A stretch of DNA of 14,572 nt from UBA2136 sp047635695 (GCA_047635695.1 JBLILN010000029.1:1-14572), one strand, 5' to 3'; shown: positions 5,985 through 13,941, counted from the first letter of the stretch. Numbers and translations: made by a program. Notes: a model not told the origin generated them from the sequence alone.

Positions 5985-7256
5985 ATGCATTTCGAAACTT
6001 TAGCTATTCATAGTGGTGTCAAGTGTGACCCTACACACCGTAGCGCTATCACCCCTATTCACCAAAACGTCTCTTATCAGTTTGACAGCGCAGCGCAAGC
6101 GGCTGATCTTTTTGCTCTCGACGAATTTGGTCAAATTTATTCACGCATGGGTAACCCAACCGTCGACCAGTTTGAAGCGAAAATGACAGCTCTCGATGGT
6201 GGTGTCGGTGCGCTTGGCCTTGCATCTGGTATGACCGCTATTGCATACGCCATTATGAATATATGTAAAGCAGGTGACAATTTCGTTACCTCTCGTAACC
6301 TTTACGGCGGTGTTTCCAACCTTTTTGCGAATATCTTTAAAGACTATGGCATTGAAGCGCGTTTTGTTGATCATGAAGACCCAGAAAATTTCCGTGCTGC
6401 TATGGACGACAAAACAAAGTTATTTTTTGGTGAAGTTCTACCAAACCCACGCTTGAATATTTTCCCTATTACGGCCGTTGCAAAAGTTGCGAAGGAAGTT
6501 GGTGTGCCTTTAATGGTAGACAACACATGTGCAACCCCTGCCATTTGCCGCCCTATAGAATTGGGTGCGGACATTGTGGTTTACAGTGCCACAAAATACA
6601 TTGGTGGTCACGCCAACGCTATGGCCGGCATGGTTGTGGATAGTGGTAATTTTGACTGGAGCGCACACCCAGAACGCTTCCCTATGATCAACCAACCCGA
6701 CCCTTCATTACACGGTATTAAATGGATAGAAAAATTCGGAAAACTAGCCTACATTGTTAAGTTACGTGCAACAATGCTACGTGATTTTGGTGGCTGCTTG
6801 GCACCCATGAATGCCTTTTTAATGAACCAAGGGCTTGAAACTTTATTCCTACGCATGGAAAAACATTGTGCCAATGCTAAAAAAGTAGCTGAGTTCCTAC
6901 AAAACCACCCTAAGGTGCAGAACGTGGTGTATCCAAGCCTTGCGACCGATGGCACGAAGGAACTGGCTGAAAAACAGTTTAATGGCGTTTATGGCCCCCT
7001 TGTTGGCATGGATGTTATTGGCGGTACCGACGCAGGTAAAAAAATAGCCGAAAGCTTAAAAATATTTTACCATGTCGCCCATATTGGTGACGTACGCTCC
7101 ATGGTTATTCACCCTGCCAGCACAACACATTCACAAATACCAAGTGAAGACCGTGCCAAAGCAGGTATTACCGACGGTTACGTCCGTCTGTGCATTGGCA
7201 TTGAAAATGTTGACGATATTATTGCTGACCTCAGCCAAGCACTTGATCAAATCTAA
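5985..7256 (+). CDS. metY: O-acetylhomoserine sulfhydrylase (MetY type), PLP enzyme
   Basis: Combines O-acetylhomoserine with sulfide to give homocysteine, the direct sulfhydrylation route to methionine, and belongs to the Cys/Met-metabolism PLP family. It is 423 residues, the usual MetY length. YSRMGNPT (52-59) and SGMTA (81-85) bind the PLP phosphate. Asp179 (MVDNTCATP) contacts the pyridine ring, and Lys204 in YSATKYIGGH is the Schiff-base lysine. Late MetY-typical blocks are FGGCLAPMNAFLMNQGLET and VIHPASTTHSQ. Around the lysine, the usual HSLTK...GHGTSIGG reads YSATK...GHANAMAG, so substrate preference (O-acetyl versus O-succinyl, or methionine gamma-lyase activity) is less certain than fold. 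The ATG at 5985 is preferred to a TTG at 5955 because the promoter's predicted transcript begins after the TTG; GGA at 5976-5978 is a modest SD. The stop is followed by a bidirectional terminator. Confidence 0.9.
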   Translation: MHFETLAIHSGVKCDPTHRSAITPIHQNVSYQFDSAAQAADLFALDEFGQIYSRMGNPTVDQFEAKMTALDGGVGALGLASGMTAIAYAIMNICKAGDNFVTSRNLYGGVSNLFANIFKDYGIEARFVDHEDPENFRAAMDDKTKLFFGEVLPNPRLNIFPITAVAKVAKEVGVPLMVDNTCATPAICRPIELGADIVVYSATKYIGGHANAMAGMVVDSGNFDWSAHPERFPMINQPDPSLHGIKWIEKFGKLAYIVKLRATMLRDFGGCLAPMNAFLMNQGLETLFLRMEKHCANAKKVAEFLQNHPKVQNVVYPSLATDGTKELAEKQFNGVYGPLVGMDVIGGTDAGKKIAESLKIFYHVAHIGDVRSMVIHPASTTHSQIPSEDRAKAGITDGYVRLCIGIENVDDIIADLSQALDQI

Positions 7257-7322
7257 ACACTCGTGACTTTTTATGCAGGCGAGCGCTATAATTTTATTAT
7301 CTAACGCTCACCTGTAAAGACA

Positions 7323-7351
7323 AAAAAAAGAACCCTTTACGGGTTCTTTTT
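7323..7351. terminator. Bidirectional terminator between metY and the leftward small gene
   Basis: AAAAAGAACCC (7325-7335) and GGGTTCTTTTT (7341-7351) make an 11-pair stem with a 5-base loop. The plus strand ends in five Ts and the minus strand in eight, so it can serve both metY and the convergent gene at 7373. A second small hairpin, TTTCGT/ACGAAA, lies at 7354-7366. Confidence 0.85.
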
Positions 7352-7372
7352 AGTTTCGTCACGAAAGGTTTT

Positions 7373-7831
7373 TTAGTCTTTTTTAGGACAAAGGCCTTTC
7401 ATATTACTTCGTTCTGCTTGGCTTTTAGCTGAACGTTCCGCCTTTTTCGCCTGAATTTGGCTGGGGGTTAAACCTGCTTTTTTACCAGGCTTATGTTGAC
7501 GGCTCTCTCTCAGCTTTGTTTCAATGGAAGTGATGTTATGTTCAACCATATAAGCAAAAGCTTGACGTACATCGACACCTGCAACAGGTTTGGCATTTGA
7601 TTCTTTAACGGTTACATTACCCGCTTCATTTGCGGCTACTGTCAATAAAGAAACCATATGTGCATGTACGCCCCGTGGCACATGAATTTCATCACAATTA
7701 TTTTTTTGAGCGCGCTTTACAAGAGACGCACAAACAGTGGGGTCACCGGCCGTTAAGCGGGCAAAGAATTTTGTTGCTTCATTAATATTTAAAACAACAG
7801 GTTTTTTTTCATTTTTTGACGTGTTAGCCAT
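7373..7831 (-). CDS. Hypothetical protein, 152 residues, paralogue of the gene at 8069-8470
   Basis: The family is not recognised. The N-terminal half (residues 12-75) is a compact alpha/beta-looking domain, with ARLTAGDPTVCASL, then NNCDEIHVPRG, then a helix and GNVTVKES. A second segment (AFAYMVEHNITSIETKLRES) follows. The C-terminal 50 residues are very basic and hydrophilic (KPGKKAGLTPSQIQAKKAER), ending in KKD, and look disordered or nucleic-acid-binding. The first domain aligns with the neighbour at 8069-8470, keeping ARLxxGD, SL, NxC, VPxG and VxV at the same spacing. The ATG at 7831 is chosen because AAGGAG (7838-7843) sits 6 bases upstream; the longer in-frame start at 7858 lacks an SD and overlaps the leader hairpin. 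No signal peptide or membrane segment is visible. A cytoplasmic regulatory or RNA-associated role is only a guess from charge. Confidence 0.75.
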   Translation of the reverse strand: MANTSKNEKKPVVLNINEATKFFARLTAGDPTVCASLVKRAQKNNCDEIHVPRGVHAHMVSLLTVAANEAGNVTVKESNAKPVAGVDVRQAFAYMVEHNITSIETKLRESRQHKPGKKAGLTPSQIQAKKAERSAKSQAERSNMKGLCPKKD

Positions 7832-7875
7832 GATAGGCTCCTTAGCCCAAAGGGGCATAGTGTAGAAAGTTTTAA
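7832..7875 (-). promoter_or_regulatory. mRNA leader with hairpin abutting the SD, shared with the paralogue
   Basis: Read leftward, the leader contains TAAAACTTT, then TGCC, a short T-rich loop and GGGC, directly followed by TAAGGA and the ATG seven bases later. GCCC and GGGC can pair to form a hairpin that touches the SD. The same order and nearly the same spacing are found before the ATG at 8470. Confidence 0.5.
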
Positions 7876-7954
7876 AACCCTCAGAAATGTGGGTTTAAGT
7901 TAAATAATAAGGTGTTTCTAAAGTTAAGATAGTCAAAAGAACCATATAAACTTA

Positions 7955-7967
7955 TATTGTTACAATA
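7955..7967. promoter_or_regulatory. Perfect 13-base palindrome, possible operator
   Basis: TATTGT and ACAATA are exact inverted arms around a single T. The site lies about 125 bases upstream of the leftward gene at 7831 and downstream of the terminator of the gene at 8069. Its location suits an operator for the 7831 gene, but AT-rich DNA yields such palindromes by chance. Confidence 0.3.
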
Positions 7968-8020
7968 ATTTATGGTACACCCTTGCATCAATTACAATCC
8001 CTAGAACCTCATACTTAGAC

Positions 8021-8050
8021 GAAAAAAAAGACCTCCAATAGGGAGGCCTT
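8021..8050 (-). terminator. Intrinsic terminator of the 133-residue gene
   Basis: On the minus strand, AAGGCCTCC (8042-8050) pairs with GGAGGTCTT (8028-8036) around a 5-base loop, with one G-T wobble, and eight Ts follow. The wobble pairs only in minus-strand RNA, which fits a leftward terminator. It separates the two paralogues into different transcripts. Confidence 0.85.
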
Positions 8051-8068
8051 CTTGTTCGTTATCGTATT

Positions 8069-8470
8069 TTAATCTTTTTTGTCGGCGCTACCGCCTTTAC
8101 AAGTATCGCGATTAGTATCGTCACGTACTTTATTTTTCGCAAGCTGTGCTTGCTTACTCAGCTTGTTTTTATGCGCTTTTTTGCGATTAGGTGCAGGTTG
8201 AGTATTTGTTTGTTTTCCTGCAAGTTCTTGGCGTGCACGCTCTAGAAAATTCTCATCCATATTATATGGAATCACATTAACGTCTTCAATACCGTCATAA
8301 GCGGCGATTGAATCAATGAATTCTGCGGGCGTACCTTGAGGTACTTCGACTGTATGACAGTCATTTTGAATGACCAGGCGTGCAAGTGATTCAACAGCGT
8401 TGCCATCACCAATTAAAAGGCGGGCACACAAACGCTTACAAGATTTAATTTTCAAAGTTGAATGAGACAT
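8069..8470 (-). CDS. Hypothetical protein, 133 residues, paralogue of the gene at 7373-7831
   Basis: The family is not recognised. An N-terminal domain (residues 3-68) contains LKIKSCKRLCARLLIGD, then SLARLVIQNDCHTVEVPQG, and a last strand, VNVI. It is followed by a helix (ENFLERARQELAGK) and a lysine-rich tail of about 45 residues (NRKKAHKNKLSKQAQLAKNK) ending in KKD. The domain aligns without gaps over about 55 residues to the protein encoded at 7373-7831: ARL, GD, SL, N-x-C, VP-x-G and the last V-x-V coincide. The tails differ in sequence but share charge and the KKD end. Translation should start at ATG 8470, with AAGGA about 7 bases upstream; the in-frame TTG at 8488 lies within the leader hairpin. 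It has its own promoter (8579-8607) and terminator, so the pair is not an operon. Confidence 0.75.
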   Translation of the reverse strand: MSHSTLKIKSCKRLCARLLIGDGNAVESLARLVIQNDCHTVEVPQGTPAEFIDSIAAYDGIEDVNVIPYNMDENFLERARQELAGKQTNTQPAPNRKKAHKNKLSKQAQLAKNKVRDDTNRDTCKGGSADKKD

Positions 8471-8530
8471 AACAATATCCTTAGCCAAAAAAATGGCAGT
8501 CGTTTAAAAGTTTTAGAGGCGTTTTCGCCT
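8471..8530 (-). promoter_or_regulatory. mRNA leader with two hairpins before the 133-residue gene
   Basis: The leader, read leftward, starts with a stable AGGCG-AAAA-CGCCT hairpin (8517-8530). It continues with TAAAACTTT, TGCC, a T7 loop and GGC, followed immediately by TAAGGA and then ATG. The second GCC...GGC hairpin touches the SD, and the order matches the leader at 7832-7875. Confidence 0.5.
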
Positions 8531-8578
8531 ATGAACATATAAGGCATAAAAAAGTAAAGGTGTTCGAATTGTGTTTTC

Positions 8579-8607
8579 ACAATACATAAAGTGTATACAG
8601 AGGTCAA
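8579..8607 (-). promoter_or_regulatory. Promoter of the 133-residue gene
   Basis: On the minus strand, TTGACC (8602-8607) and TATTGT (8579-8584) are separated by 17 bases. Initiation near 8572 would give a leader of about 100 bases that contains both hairpins at 8471-8530. Confidence 0.6.
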
Positions 8608-8665
8608 GTTATTGCTGTATTCACTTGACACTTAAACATATAAAGGCATTTTGTCTTAGTAAACA

Positions 8666-8722
8666 GCCCCTTTAAGGGCAGGATCCATCTTAACTTTTTT
8701 CACTCACTCTCTTTTAAGGAGA
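8666..8722 (+). promoter_or_regulatory. Leader of the 33-residue gene: hairpin and partly masked SD
   Basis: GCCC (8666-8669) pairs with GGGC (8676-8679). Farther on, TCTCTT (8708-8713) can pair with AGGAGA (8717-8722) around a 3-base loop, which includes the SD AAGGAGA. The second stem has six pairs, including one G-T. An isolated TTGACA at 8625-8630 could be a -35 element, but no good -10 lies at the right distance. Confidence 0.35.
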
Positions 8723-8730
8723 ACGCTATT

Positions 8731-8832
8731 ATGAGTACGAACACTTCAACCATAACAGCAGAACAAACTGGCTTTAATGCAGCATTATCATTTTTTATTT
8801 ACTTCAAATTATTATTTGTTGCCAGCGACTAA
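8731..8832 (+). CDS. Small protein, 33 residues, probable single-pass membrane peptide
   Basis: A short gene with strong expression signals. AAGGAG (8716-8721) lies 9 bases before the ATG, and an intrinsic terminator begins about 18 bases after the TAA. The peptide has a polar, Thr/Ser-rich N-terminus (MSTNTSTITAEQTG, 1-14), then a hydrophobic run with several aromatics, FNAALSFFIYFKLLFVA (15-31), interrupted by one lysine, and ends SD. This is long enough for a short transmembrane or membrane-associated helix. No known toxin, leader peptide or miniprotein family was recognised. It lies alone between a leftward paralogue gene and the leftward glutamate dehydrogenase gene. A type I toxin is possible from size and hydrophobicity, but no antisense RNA was identified. 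A translated leader for a downstream gene is excluded because the next gene runs the other way. Confidence 0.6.
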   Translation: MSTNTSTITAEQTGFNAALSFFIYFKLLFVASD

Positions 8833-8845
8833 TTAAACCCATCGA

Positions 8846-8877
8846 AGCAAAAAGCCTCCTTATCGGAGGCTTTTTTT
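8846..8877. terminator. Strong bidirectional terminator between miniprotein and glutamate dehydrogenase
   Basis: AAAGCCTCC (8851-8859) pairs with GGAGGCTTT (8865-8873) around a 5-base loop. Seven Ts follow on the plus strand, and on the minus strand the stem ends in TTTTT. It serves both the 33-residue gene and the leftward dehydrogenase gene that ends at 8926. Confidence 0.9.
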
Positions 8878-8925
8878 ATGCCTGATGCAAGGGTTAACAA
8901 GCATAAAGGTATAGTAAGTCTATGC

Positions 8926-11900
8926 CTAGTTCAACAGCCCTTTCAGTTGACCTAAAGCCACGTTCAACATTGCATGGGAAGTATGTTCGTTTGTTTCAAG
9001 CTCACAAATAAACTTCTCATACTTTGTCACCGTACCATTTTTATGGTTCAACCATTTATCCACGGCTTCATCCGCACTTTTAACACCAGAGCGTTTTTTC
9101 TCGGCAATCACTTGGCCTGTGATTTGCTTTTGATAACCGTACAATTGTTCAATAATAGAAAGACTACCCACACGCTGCCAGTTATTAAGCACTGGAATTG
9201 ACCTTGTGCGGTTATGTAGAACTTGCATATTCAAGCATTCACCTACACGGAAATGTAAGTCCATAACTTCTGACACACTTTGACCTGTTTCAACGGAAAT
9301 GGTCGCCACATCAGCTGAGCAGTTTAGTGTTGGAATAAATGACCAAGTTTTGGCAATTTTTTCTGGAACGCCTTTATTAAGCCAGTATGATTTGCGTCGT
9401 ACAATACGTGCTTTCATGTCAGTGGTTAAGTGTTTTTCAAGATTTTTACACACATCATCAAACGGCTTTCTTAAGGCATCTAACGCCTTATTAATACTCA
9501 ACGGCTTGTCTTTACCATTACGCAAAATCCAAAAAGCGGTGTCTTCAAGAAGGTGCTTCACAATACCACGCAGTTCACGTTGAACTTCGGCACTGACTTT
9601 ATTATCCAACTCATCAATATCGTCATACCATTTTTGAGCACCAAGCAAAGCTTTGGCAATAATAAAGGCACGTGTAATGGTACAAGCTTCATGTCCTGTT
9701 TCATCCATCATACGGTCCATAAATGTGAGACCCATACGGTTGATAAGTTCATTGGTCACCTGTGTGGCAACAATTTCACGTTTAAGACGGTGTTGATCCA
9801 TCATGTCTTTATACTTTTTCTGCAACTTCGTTGGGAAATAGTTATAAAGGTAAAGATCCTCTAATACTTCTTCACTCGGAAGATGGCTATCTAAAAGCGT
9901 GTTATAAAGATCCATTTTCGTGTAAGCCATCAATACTGAAAGCTCAGGCCTTGTAAGCCCTCTACCTTCTTTAACACGGTTTTCAAGTTCTTCTTCATTT
10001 GGTAAAAATTCAAGTTTAGGATCAAGGAAACCTTTTTTCTCTAAGCTAGAAATAAGGCGTTTATGCGGCTCGAGCATGTCTTTACTCACCGTTTGTGCAA
10101 TAGACAAAATTTGTGATTGACGATAGTTTGCCTCTAAAGAAAGCAAGCCAACCTCTTCTGTCATTTCACCTAATAATTTATTACGTGCCGTGTCTGACAT
10201 CTTGCTGTTCTCTTGAATGAGGCGTAATAGTATTTTAATGTTCACCTCAATATCAGAACAGTTCACACCAGCAGAGTTATCAATAGCATCCGTGTTCACA
10301 AAGCCATCATTCAAGGCATATTCAACCCTCGCAAGCTGTGTTGAACCAAGGTTACCACCTTCACCAAACACTTTCGTGCGTAGCTCATCTGCATTGATAC
10401 GGATAGCATCGTTTGCACGGTCACCCACGTCAGCATTGCTTTCACTTTCTGCTTTAATGAAAGTACCAATACCGCCGTTCCATAATAAGTCCACAGGCGC
10501 ACGCAATATACCCTGAATTAACTCATTTGGTGTCATTTTAGACTTTGTCAGACCCAAGGCTTTTTGCGCTTCCTTCGAAATAACAACTGACTTGTCGCTA
10601 CGGCTAAACAAAGCCCCGCCTTTTGAAACTAATTTTTGGTCATAGTCAGCCCATGATAAACGTGGGCTTTCAAATAGCCTTGCACGTTCTTTATAGCTTG
10701 ATACCACATCAGGTGTTGGATCAATAAAGATATGCATATGGTTAAATGCTGCCACAAGTTTTGTTTTTTTAGAAAGCAGCATACCGTTACCGAAAACGTC
10801 ACCCGCCATATCACCGATACCAACCGTGGTAAATTCTTCTTTTTGGATGTCTTTACCCTGCTCACGGAAATGGTGTTTCACACACTCCCAAGCACCACGT
10901 GCGGTAATACCCATTTTTTTGTGGTCATAACCATTTGACCCACCAGAAGCAAATGCATCACCTAACCAGAAACCATCTTTCGTGCCATCCCAATAGTCAG
11001 CCGCAACAGCTTCGCCATTGGCCATATCAGAAAATGTCGCTGTACCTTTGTCGGCAGCGACAACGAGGTAAGGGTCGTCATCATCAAGACAAATCACGTC
11101 ACGTGGCTTTAAAACTTTACCCGCAGAAAGGTTGTCCGTAACACTCAGCAGCCCACCGATGAATATTTTATAAACATGTTGAACAGCTTCCATCATCGCT
11201 TGTCTTGTATTTTCAGTTGGCGGTACTTTAAGCACAAAACCACCCTTAGACCCAAGCGGTACAATAACTGCATTTTTGGTCATTTGCGTTTTCATCAGTC
11301 CTAATACTTCCGTGCGGAAATCCTCTGGTCTATCGGACCATCGCAAGCCACCACGTGCAACCATACCACCGCGTAAATGTATACCTTCTACTGTGTTGTG
11401 ATAAACAAATATCTCAAACAATGGGTGTGGTTTTGGAAGGTTTGGCACATCAGCACTTCTCACTTTAAAGGCGAAAGGCGCTGTTGGGTTGTCGCTTTGA
11501 TAAGCATTTGTACGTACACAAGCTTTAATAACATCCCAAATTTGACGTAAAATAACATCTTCATCAAGTGATTTAACCGACGCGAGCATTGTTTCTAGTT
11601 TACGGTTTTGTGTGCTTATAGCGCTCTTACGTTTATCGGCCTTAGCAGGGTTAAACGTCACATCAAACAGGTCACAAAGTGTTTTTGAAATATCTGCATT
11701 TTGTATAAGTGTTTGGCGTAAGTAGCCTTTAGAATATGGCATTGCTGTTTGCTGTAAGTAAGCGACAAAGGCACGCAAGTAAACAATTTCACGTACAGTT
11801 AAAGAAGCTTCAACAATTAAAGCATTCAAGTTATCATTTTCTAGTTCGCCATACCAAGCACGCTCAAGCGCCTCTGTTAAAATAGCGACCGTTTTTTCTT

Positions 11901-13767
11901 CATGTAACTTAGATTGCCCTTTACCCACTTGTATGCCGAAGTCATGGATCCAAATTTTACCCGTATCGGCGTGGCGAATAGAGGTCGAATTTTCGTCAGT
12001 AATATGCAAGCCCATATTATCAAATGTTGGCATTAATTTTGAGAGGTTAATACGGCCATTTCTGTGGAAAACTTTAAGATGAACTTCGTCGTCTTTACCG
12101 TCGGTAATGGCGACGAGGAAATCCAATTTATTATTTGTCATATTTTCAAAAGATACGATATCGTGCATCGCAAATGTAACTGAATTATTTTCTTGATAAC
12201 CAACGCGGAAAGCGCTGCCATATCTTTCATGTAAATGTAAACCTTCGCGTTCACCATAAATATTACAAAGCTCAGACGATAAGTCATCCGACCAAGACTT
12301 CGCCACTTTACGCACCATAGTTTCAACGTCTTCGTCGCTAATTTTTGGGGTTGTCGGTGGTTTTGATCTTATTTTCAAGAAGAGCCTTGAAAGGCGTGAC
12401 TCACCAATTGAAATAAGGAATTCAACATCTTCTGCATTGTAAGCCTCTTTAAGCAATGAAACAATTGTACGGCGTAACGTACTGCTCATACGATCGGTTG
12501 GAATATAAACCATGGCTGTCGTCAATAACTCATGCTGGCTATGACGTACAAAGACACGCACTTGTTGACGCTCTTTCAGGTTTAAAATACCGGTCGAAAT
12601 ACGTTCAAGGTCGGTCACGTTAATTTGAAATAGTTCATCACGTGGGTAAGTTTCTAAAATATTAACCAGCGCTTTAAAATTATGTGATTGTGGGTGTAGG
12701 TTATGTTGCCTTTCTATAACCGCCTCTATTTTTTTGCGAATGAGTGGTATTTCACGTGGGTTTGTTGTGTAAGCACGTGAAGTTAATAAACCAAGGAAAC
12801 GGTGTTCCCCTATAATATTGCCTTTTTTGTCATACTCTTTCACGCCAATATAATCCATGTCCGCGCGGCGATGCACAAGCGACTTCGTTAGCGCTTTGGT
12901 GATCGTGATTAATTCTTTTTTGTCAGAATAATAATGTTTAAGGTTTGGTGGCACCTCGTCTAGACACTTTTTATTGTAAACAGATGACGATTTGTCGTCA
13001 CTTAAAATGCCAAGTCCACTTTTTTTAGTCAGTTCCATATAGCTTTTAGTGCCTTTATGGCTAATTTGATAGTGACGGTAACCTAGGAAAATATAGTTTT
13101 TATCAACCATCCATTTAAAAAACTCTGCAGCTTCTTCACGTTCATCAGTGGAAGATATGCATGTCATCTCACTTACAAGGCCTTCCATTTTACCAACCAT
13201 TTTAGTAAAATCTTTTTTAACAGAAGCCGCTTGCTTAAGTAAGTTTTTAGCTGTTTTTTCAAGATCTTTCAGTTCAGCATCACTATCAATATAATCAAGT
13301 TCCATATGGATAAAAACTTCGCGGTGATAACCTTTTGTACTTTCGTGCATTGTATTTTCTTTAAAATCGACTAACTTATTATTTTTATCGCGTTTAACCA
13401 AAAGAACAGGGTGAAATGTATGGCGCACTTCCAATCCTCTGACTTGAACTTCTTCCCAAAGTGAATCAACAAGGAAAGGGCCATCATTTAAATAAGCTTC
13501 AAGAATGGTATTGTTCGTACCTTCAGCACGGTAACAACGAACCATCAACTCACCTGGCTTCCATGTTTTCATTAAGTTGAAAACGTCTTCAATATGTCGG
13601 CCTAAACCAGCACGGTTCTCAATAAGTTTAACCACCTCATCTTCTGGTGTGTGGTCTAAATAATAATGCGAGAATTTCGCTAAATTTTTACCATCTTTCT
13701 TTTTAGAAAGATCTGCAATTAATTTTTTAAAGGCGTTTTTGCCGTCTTTTGTTGCTATAGGAGCCAT
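8926..13767 (-). CDS. gdh: NAD-specific glutamate dehydrogenase, large (about 180 kDa) class
   Basis: Oxidatively deaminates L-glutamate to 2-oxoglutarate and ammonium with NAD+, feeding amino-acid carbon into the TCA cycle. The 1,613-residue length is typical of the large class known from Streptomyces, Pseudomonas and alphaproteobacteria. The N-terminal 600 or so residues correspond to the family's ACT-like regulatory region. The catalytic core is identified by GGLRWSDRPEDFRTEVLG (806-823), KTQMTKNAVIVPLGSKGGF (826-844, with Lys841 the probable catalytic residue by analogy with other glutamate dehydrogenases) and the nucleotide-binding GIGDMAGDVFGNGM (983-996). A long helical C-terminal region follows (LTRPELSVLMAYTK is a typical block). 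There is no frameshift or internal stop. The SD is poor (AAAAAGAT just before the ATG), so the start is supported mainly by family length. It stands alone, with a terminator after it. Confidence 0.95.
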   Translation of the reverse strand: MAPIATKDGKNAFKKLIADLSKKKDGKNLAKFSHYYLDHTPEDEVVKLIENRAGLGRHIEDVFNLMKTWKPGELMVRCYRAEGTNNTILEAYLNDGPFLVDSLWEEVQVRGLEVRHTFHPVLLVKRDKNNKLVDFKENTMHESTKGYHREVFIHMELDYIDSDAELKDLEKTAKNLLKQAASVKKDFTKMVGKMEGLVSEMTCISSTDEREEAAEFFKWMVDKNYIFLGYRHYQISHKGTKSYMELTKKSGLGILSDDKSSSVYNKKCLDEVPPNLKHYYSDKKELITITKALTKSLVHRRADMDYIGVKEYDKKGNIIGEHRFLGLLTSRAYTTNPREIPLIRKKIEAVIERQHNLHPQSHNFKALVNILETYPRDELFQINVTDLERISTGILNLKERQQVRVFVRHSQHELLTTAMVYIPTDRMSSTLRRTIVSLLKEAYNAEDVEFLISIGESRLSRLFLKIRSKPPTTPKISDEDVETMVRKVAKSWSDDLSSELCNIYGEREGLHLHERYGSAFRVGYQENNSVTFAMHDIVSFENMTNNKLDFLVAITDGKDDEVHLKVFHRNGRINLSKLMPTFDNMGLHITDENSTSIRHADTGKIWIHDFGIQVGKGQSKLHEEKTVAILTEALERAWYGELENDNLNALIVEASLTVREIVYLRAFVAYLQQTAMPYSKGYLRQTLIQNADISKTLCDLFDVTFNPAKADKRKSAISTQNRKLETMLASVKSLDEDVILRQIWDVIKACVRTNAYQSDNPTAPFAFKVRSADVPNLPKPHPLFEIFVYHNTVEGIHLRGGMVARGGLRWSDRPEDFRTEVLGLMKTQMTKNAVIVPLGSKGGFVLKVPPTENTRQAMMEAVQHVYKIFIGGLLSVTDNLSAGKVLKPRDVICLDDDDPYLVVAADKGTATFSDMANGEAVAADYWDGTKDGFWLGDAFASGGSNGYDHKKMGITARGAWECVKHHFREQGKDIQKEEFTTVGIGDMAGDVFGNGMLLSKKTKLVAAFNHMHIFIDPTPDVVSSYKERARLFESPRLSWADYDQKLVSKGGALFSRSDKSVVISKEAQKALGLTKSKMTPNELIQGILRAPVDLLWNGGIGTFIKAESESNADVGDRANDAIRINADELRTKVFGEGGNLGSTQLARVEYALNDGFVNTDAIDNSAGVNCSDIEVNIKILLRLIQENSKMSDTARNKLLGEMTEEVGLLSLEANYRQSQILSIAQTVSKDMLEPHKRLISSLEKKGFLDPKLEFLPNEEELENRVKEGRGLTRPELSVLMAYTKMDLYNTLLDSHLPSEEVLEDLYLYNYFPTKLQKKYKDMMDQHRLKREIVATQVTNELINRMGLTFMDRMMDETGHEACTITRAFIIAKALLGAQKWYDDIDELDNKVSAEVQRELRGIVKHLLEDTAFWILRNGKDKPLSINKALDALRKPFDDVCKNLEKHLTTDMKARIVRRKSYWLNKGVPEKIAKTWSFIPTLNCSADVATISVETGQSVSEVMDLHFRVGECLNMQVLHNRTRSIPVLNNWQRVGSLSIIEQLYGYQKQITGQVIAEKKRSGVKSADEAVDKWLNHKNGTVTKYEKFICELETNEHTSHAMLNVALGQLKGLLN

Positions 13768-13923
13768 ATCTTTTTCACTTTTTTATTATGCGTTAAATTA
13801 GATAGTTTTAGATATCAATAATAGGATTATTAGAAAAGAAAAGAAAGCAAATACCAGTACCTTTAAAAAAGTGAATATAGAAAGTTAAACAAACGTTGCA
13901 GTTTTGTTGCAAAAAAAAGAAAA
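13768..13923 (-). other. Upstream region of glutamate dehydrogenase, AT-rich, no clear promoter
   Basis: No gene or RNA was seen here. The stretch is AT-rich, and I could not choose a convincing -35/-10 pair. Two direct copies of GTTGCA (13895-13900 and 13906-13911), spaced 11 bases (one helical turn), lie about 130 bases before the start codon and might bind a regulator. The function is unsupported. Confidence 0.3.
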
Positions 13924-13941
13924 AGGTGCTAAATGGCGCCT
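13912..13941 (-). terminator. Terminator of the two-gene small-protein operon
   Basis: On the minus strand, AGGCGC (13936-13941) pairs with GCACCT (13924-13929) around a 6-base loop, with one C-A mismatch. A T-rich tract (TTTTTCTTTTTTT) follows. The imperfect stem makes this weaker than the other terminators in the window. Confidence 0.55.

Noticed and set aside
9553..9864. Rightward open frames within 8974-11141, opposite the glutamate dehydrogenase
   Set aside because: They lie entirely antisense to a confidently identified gene and show composition typical of shadow frames.
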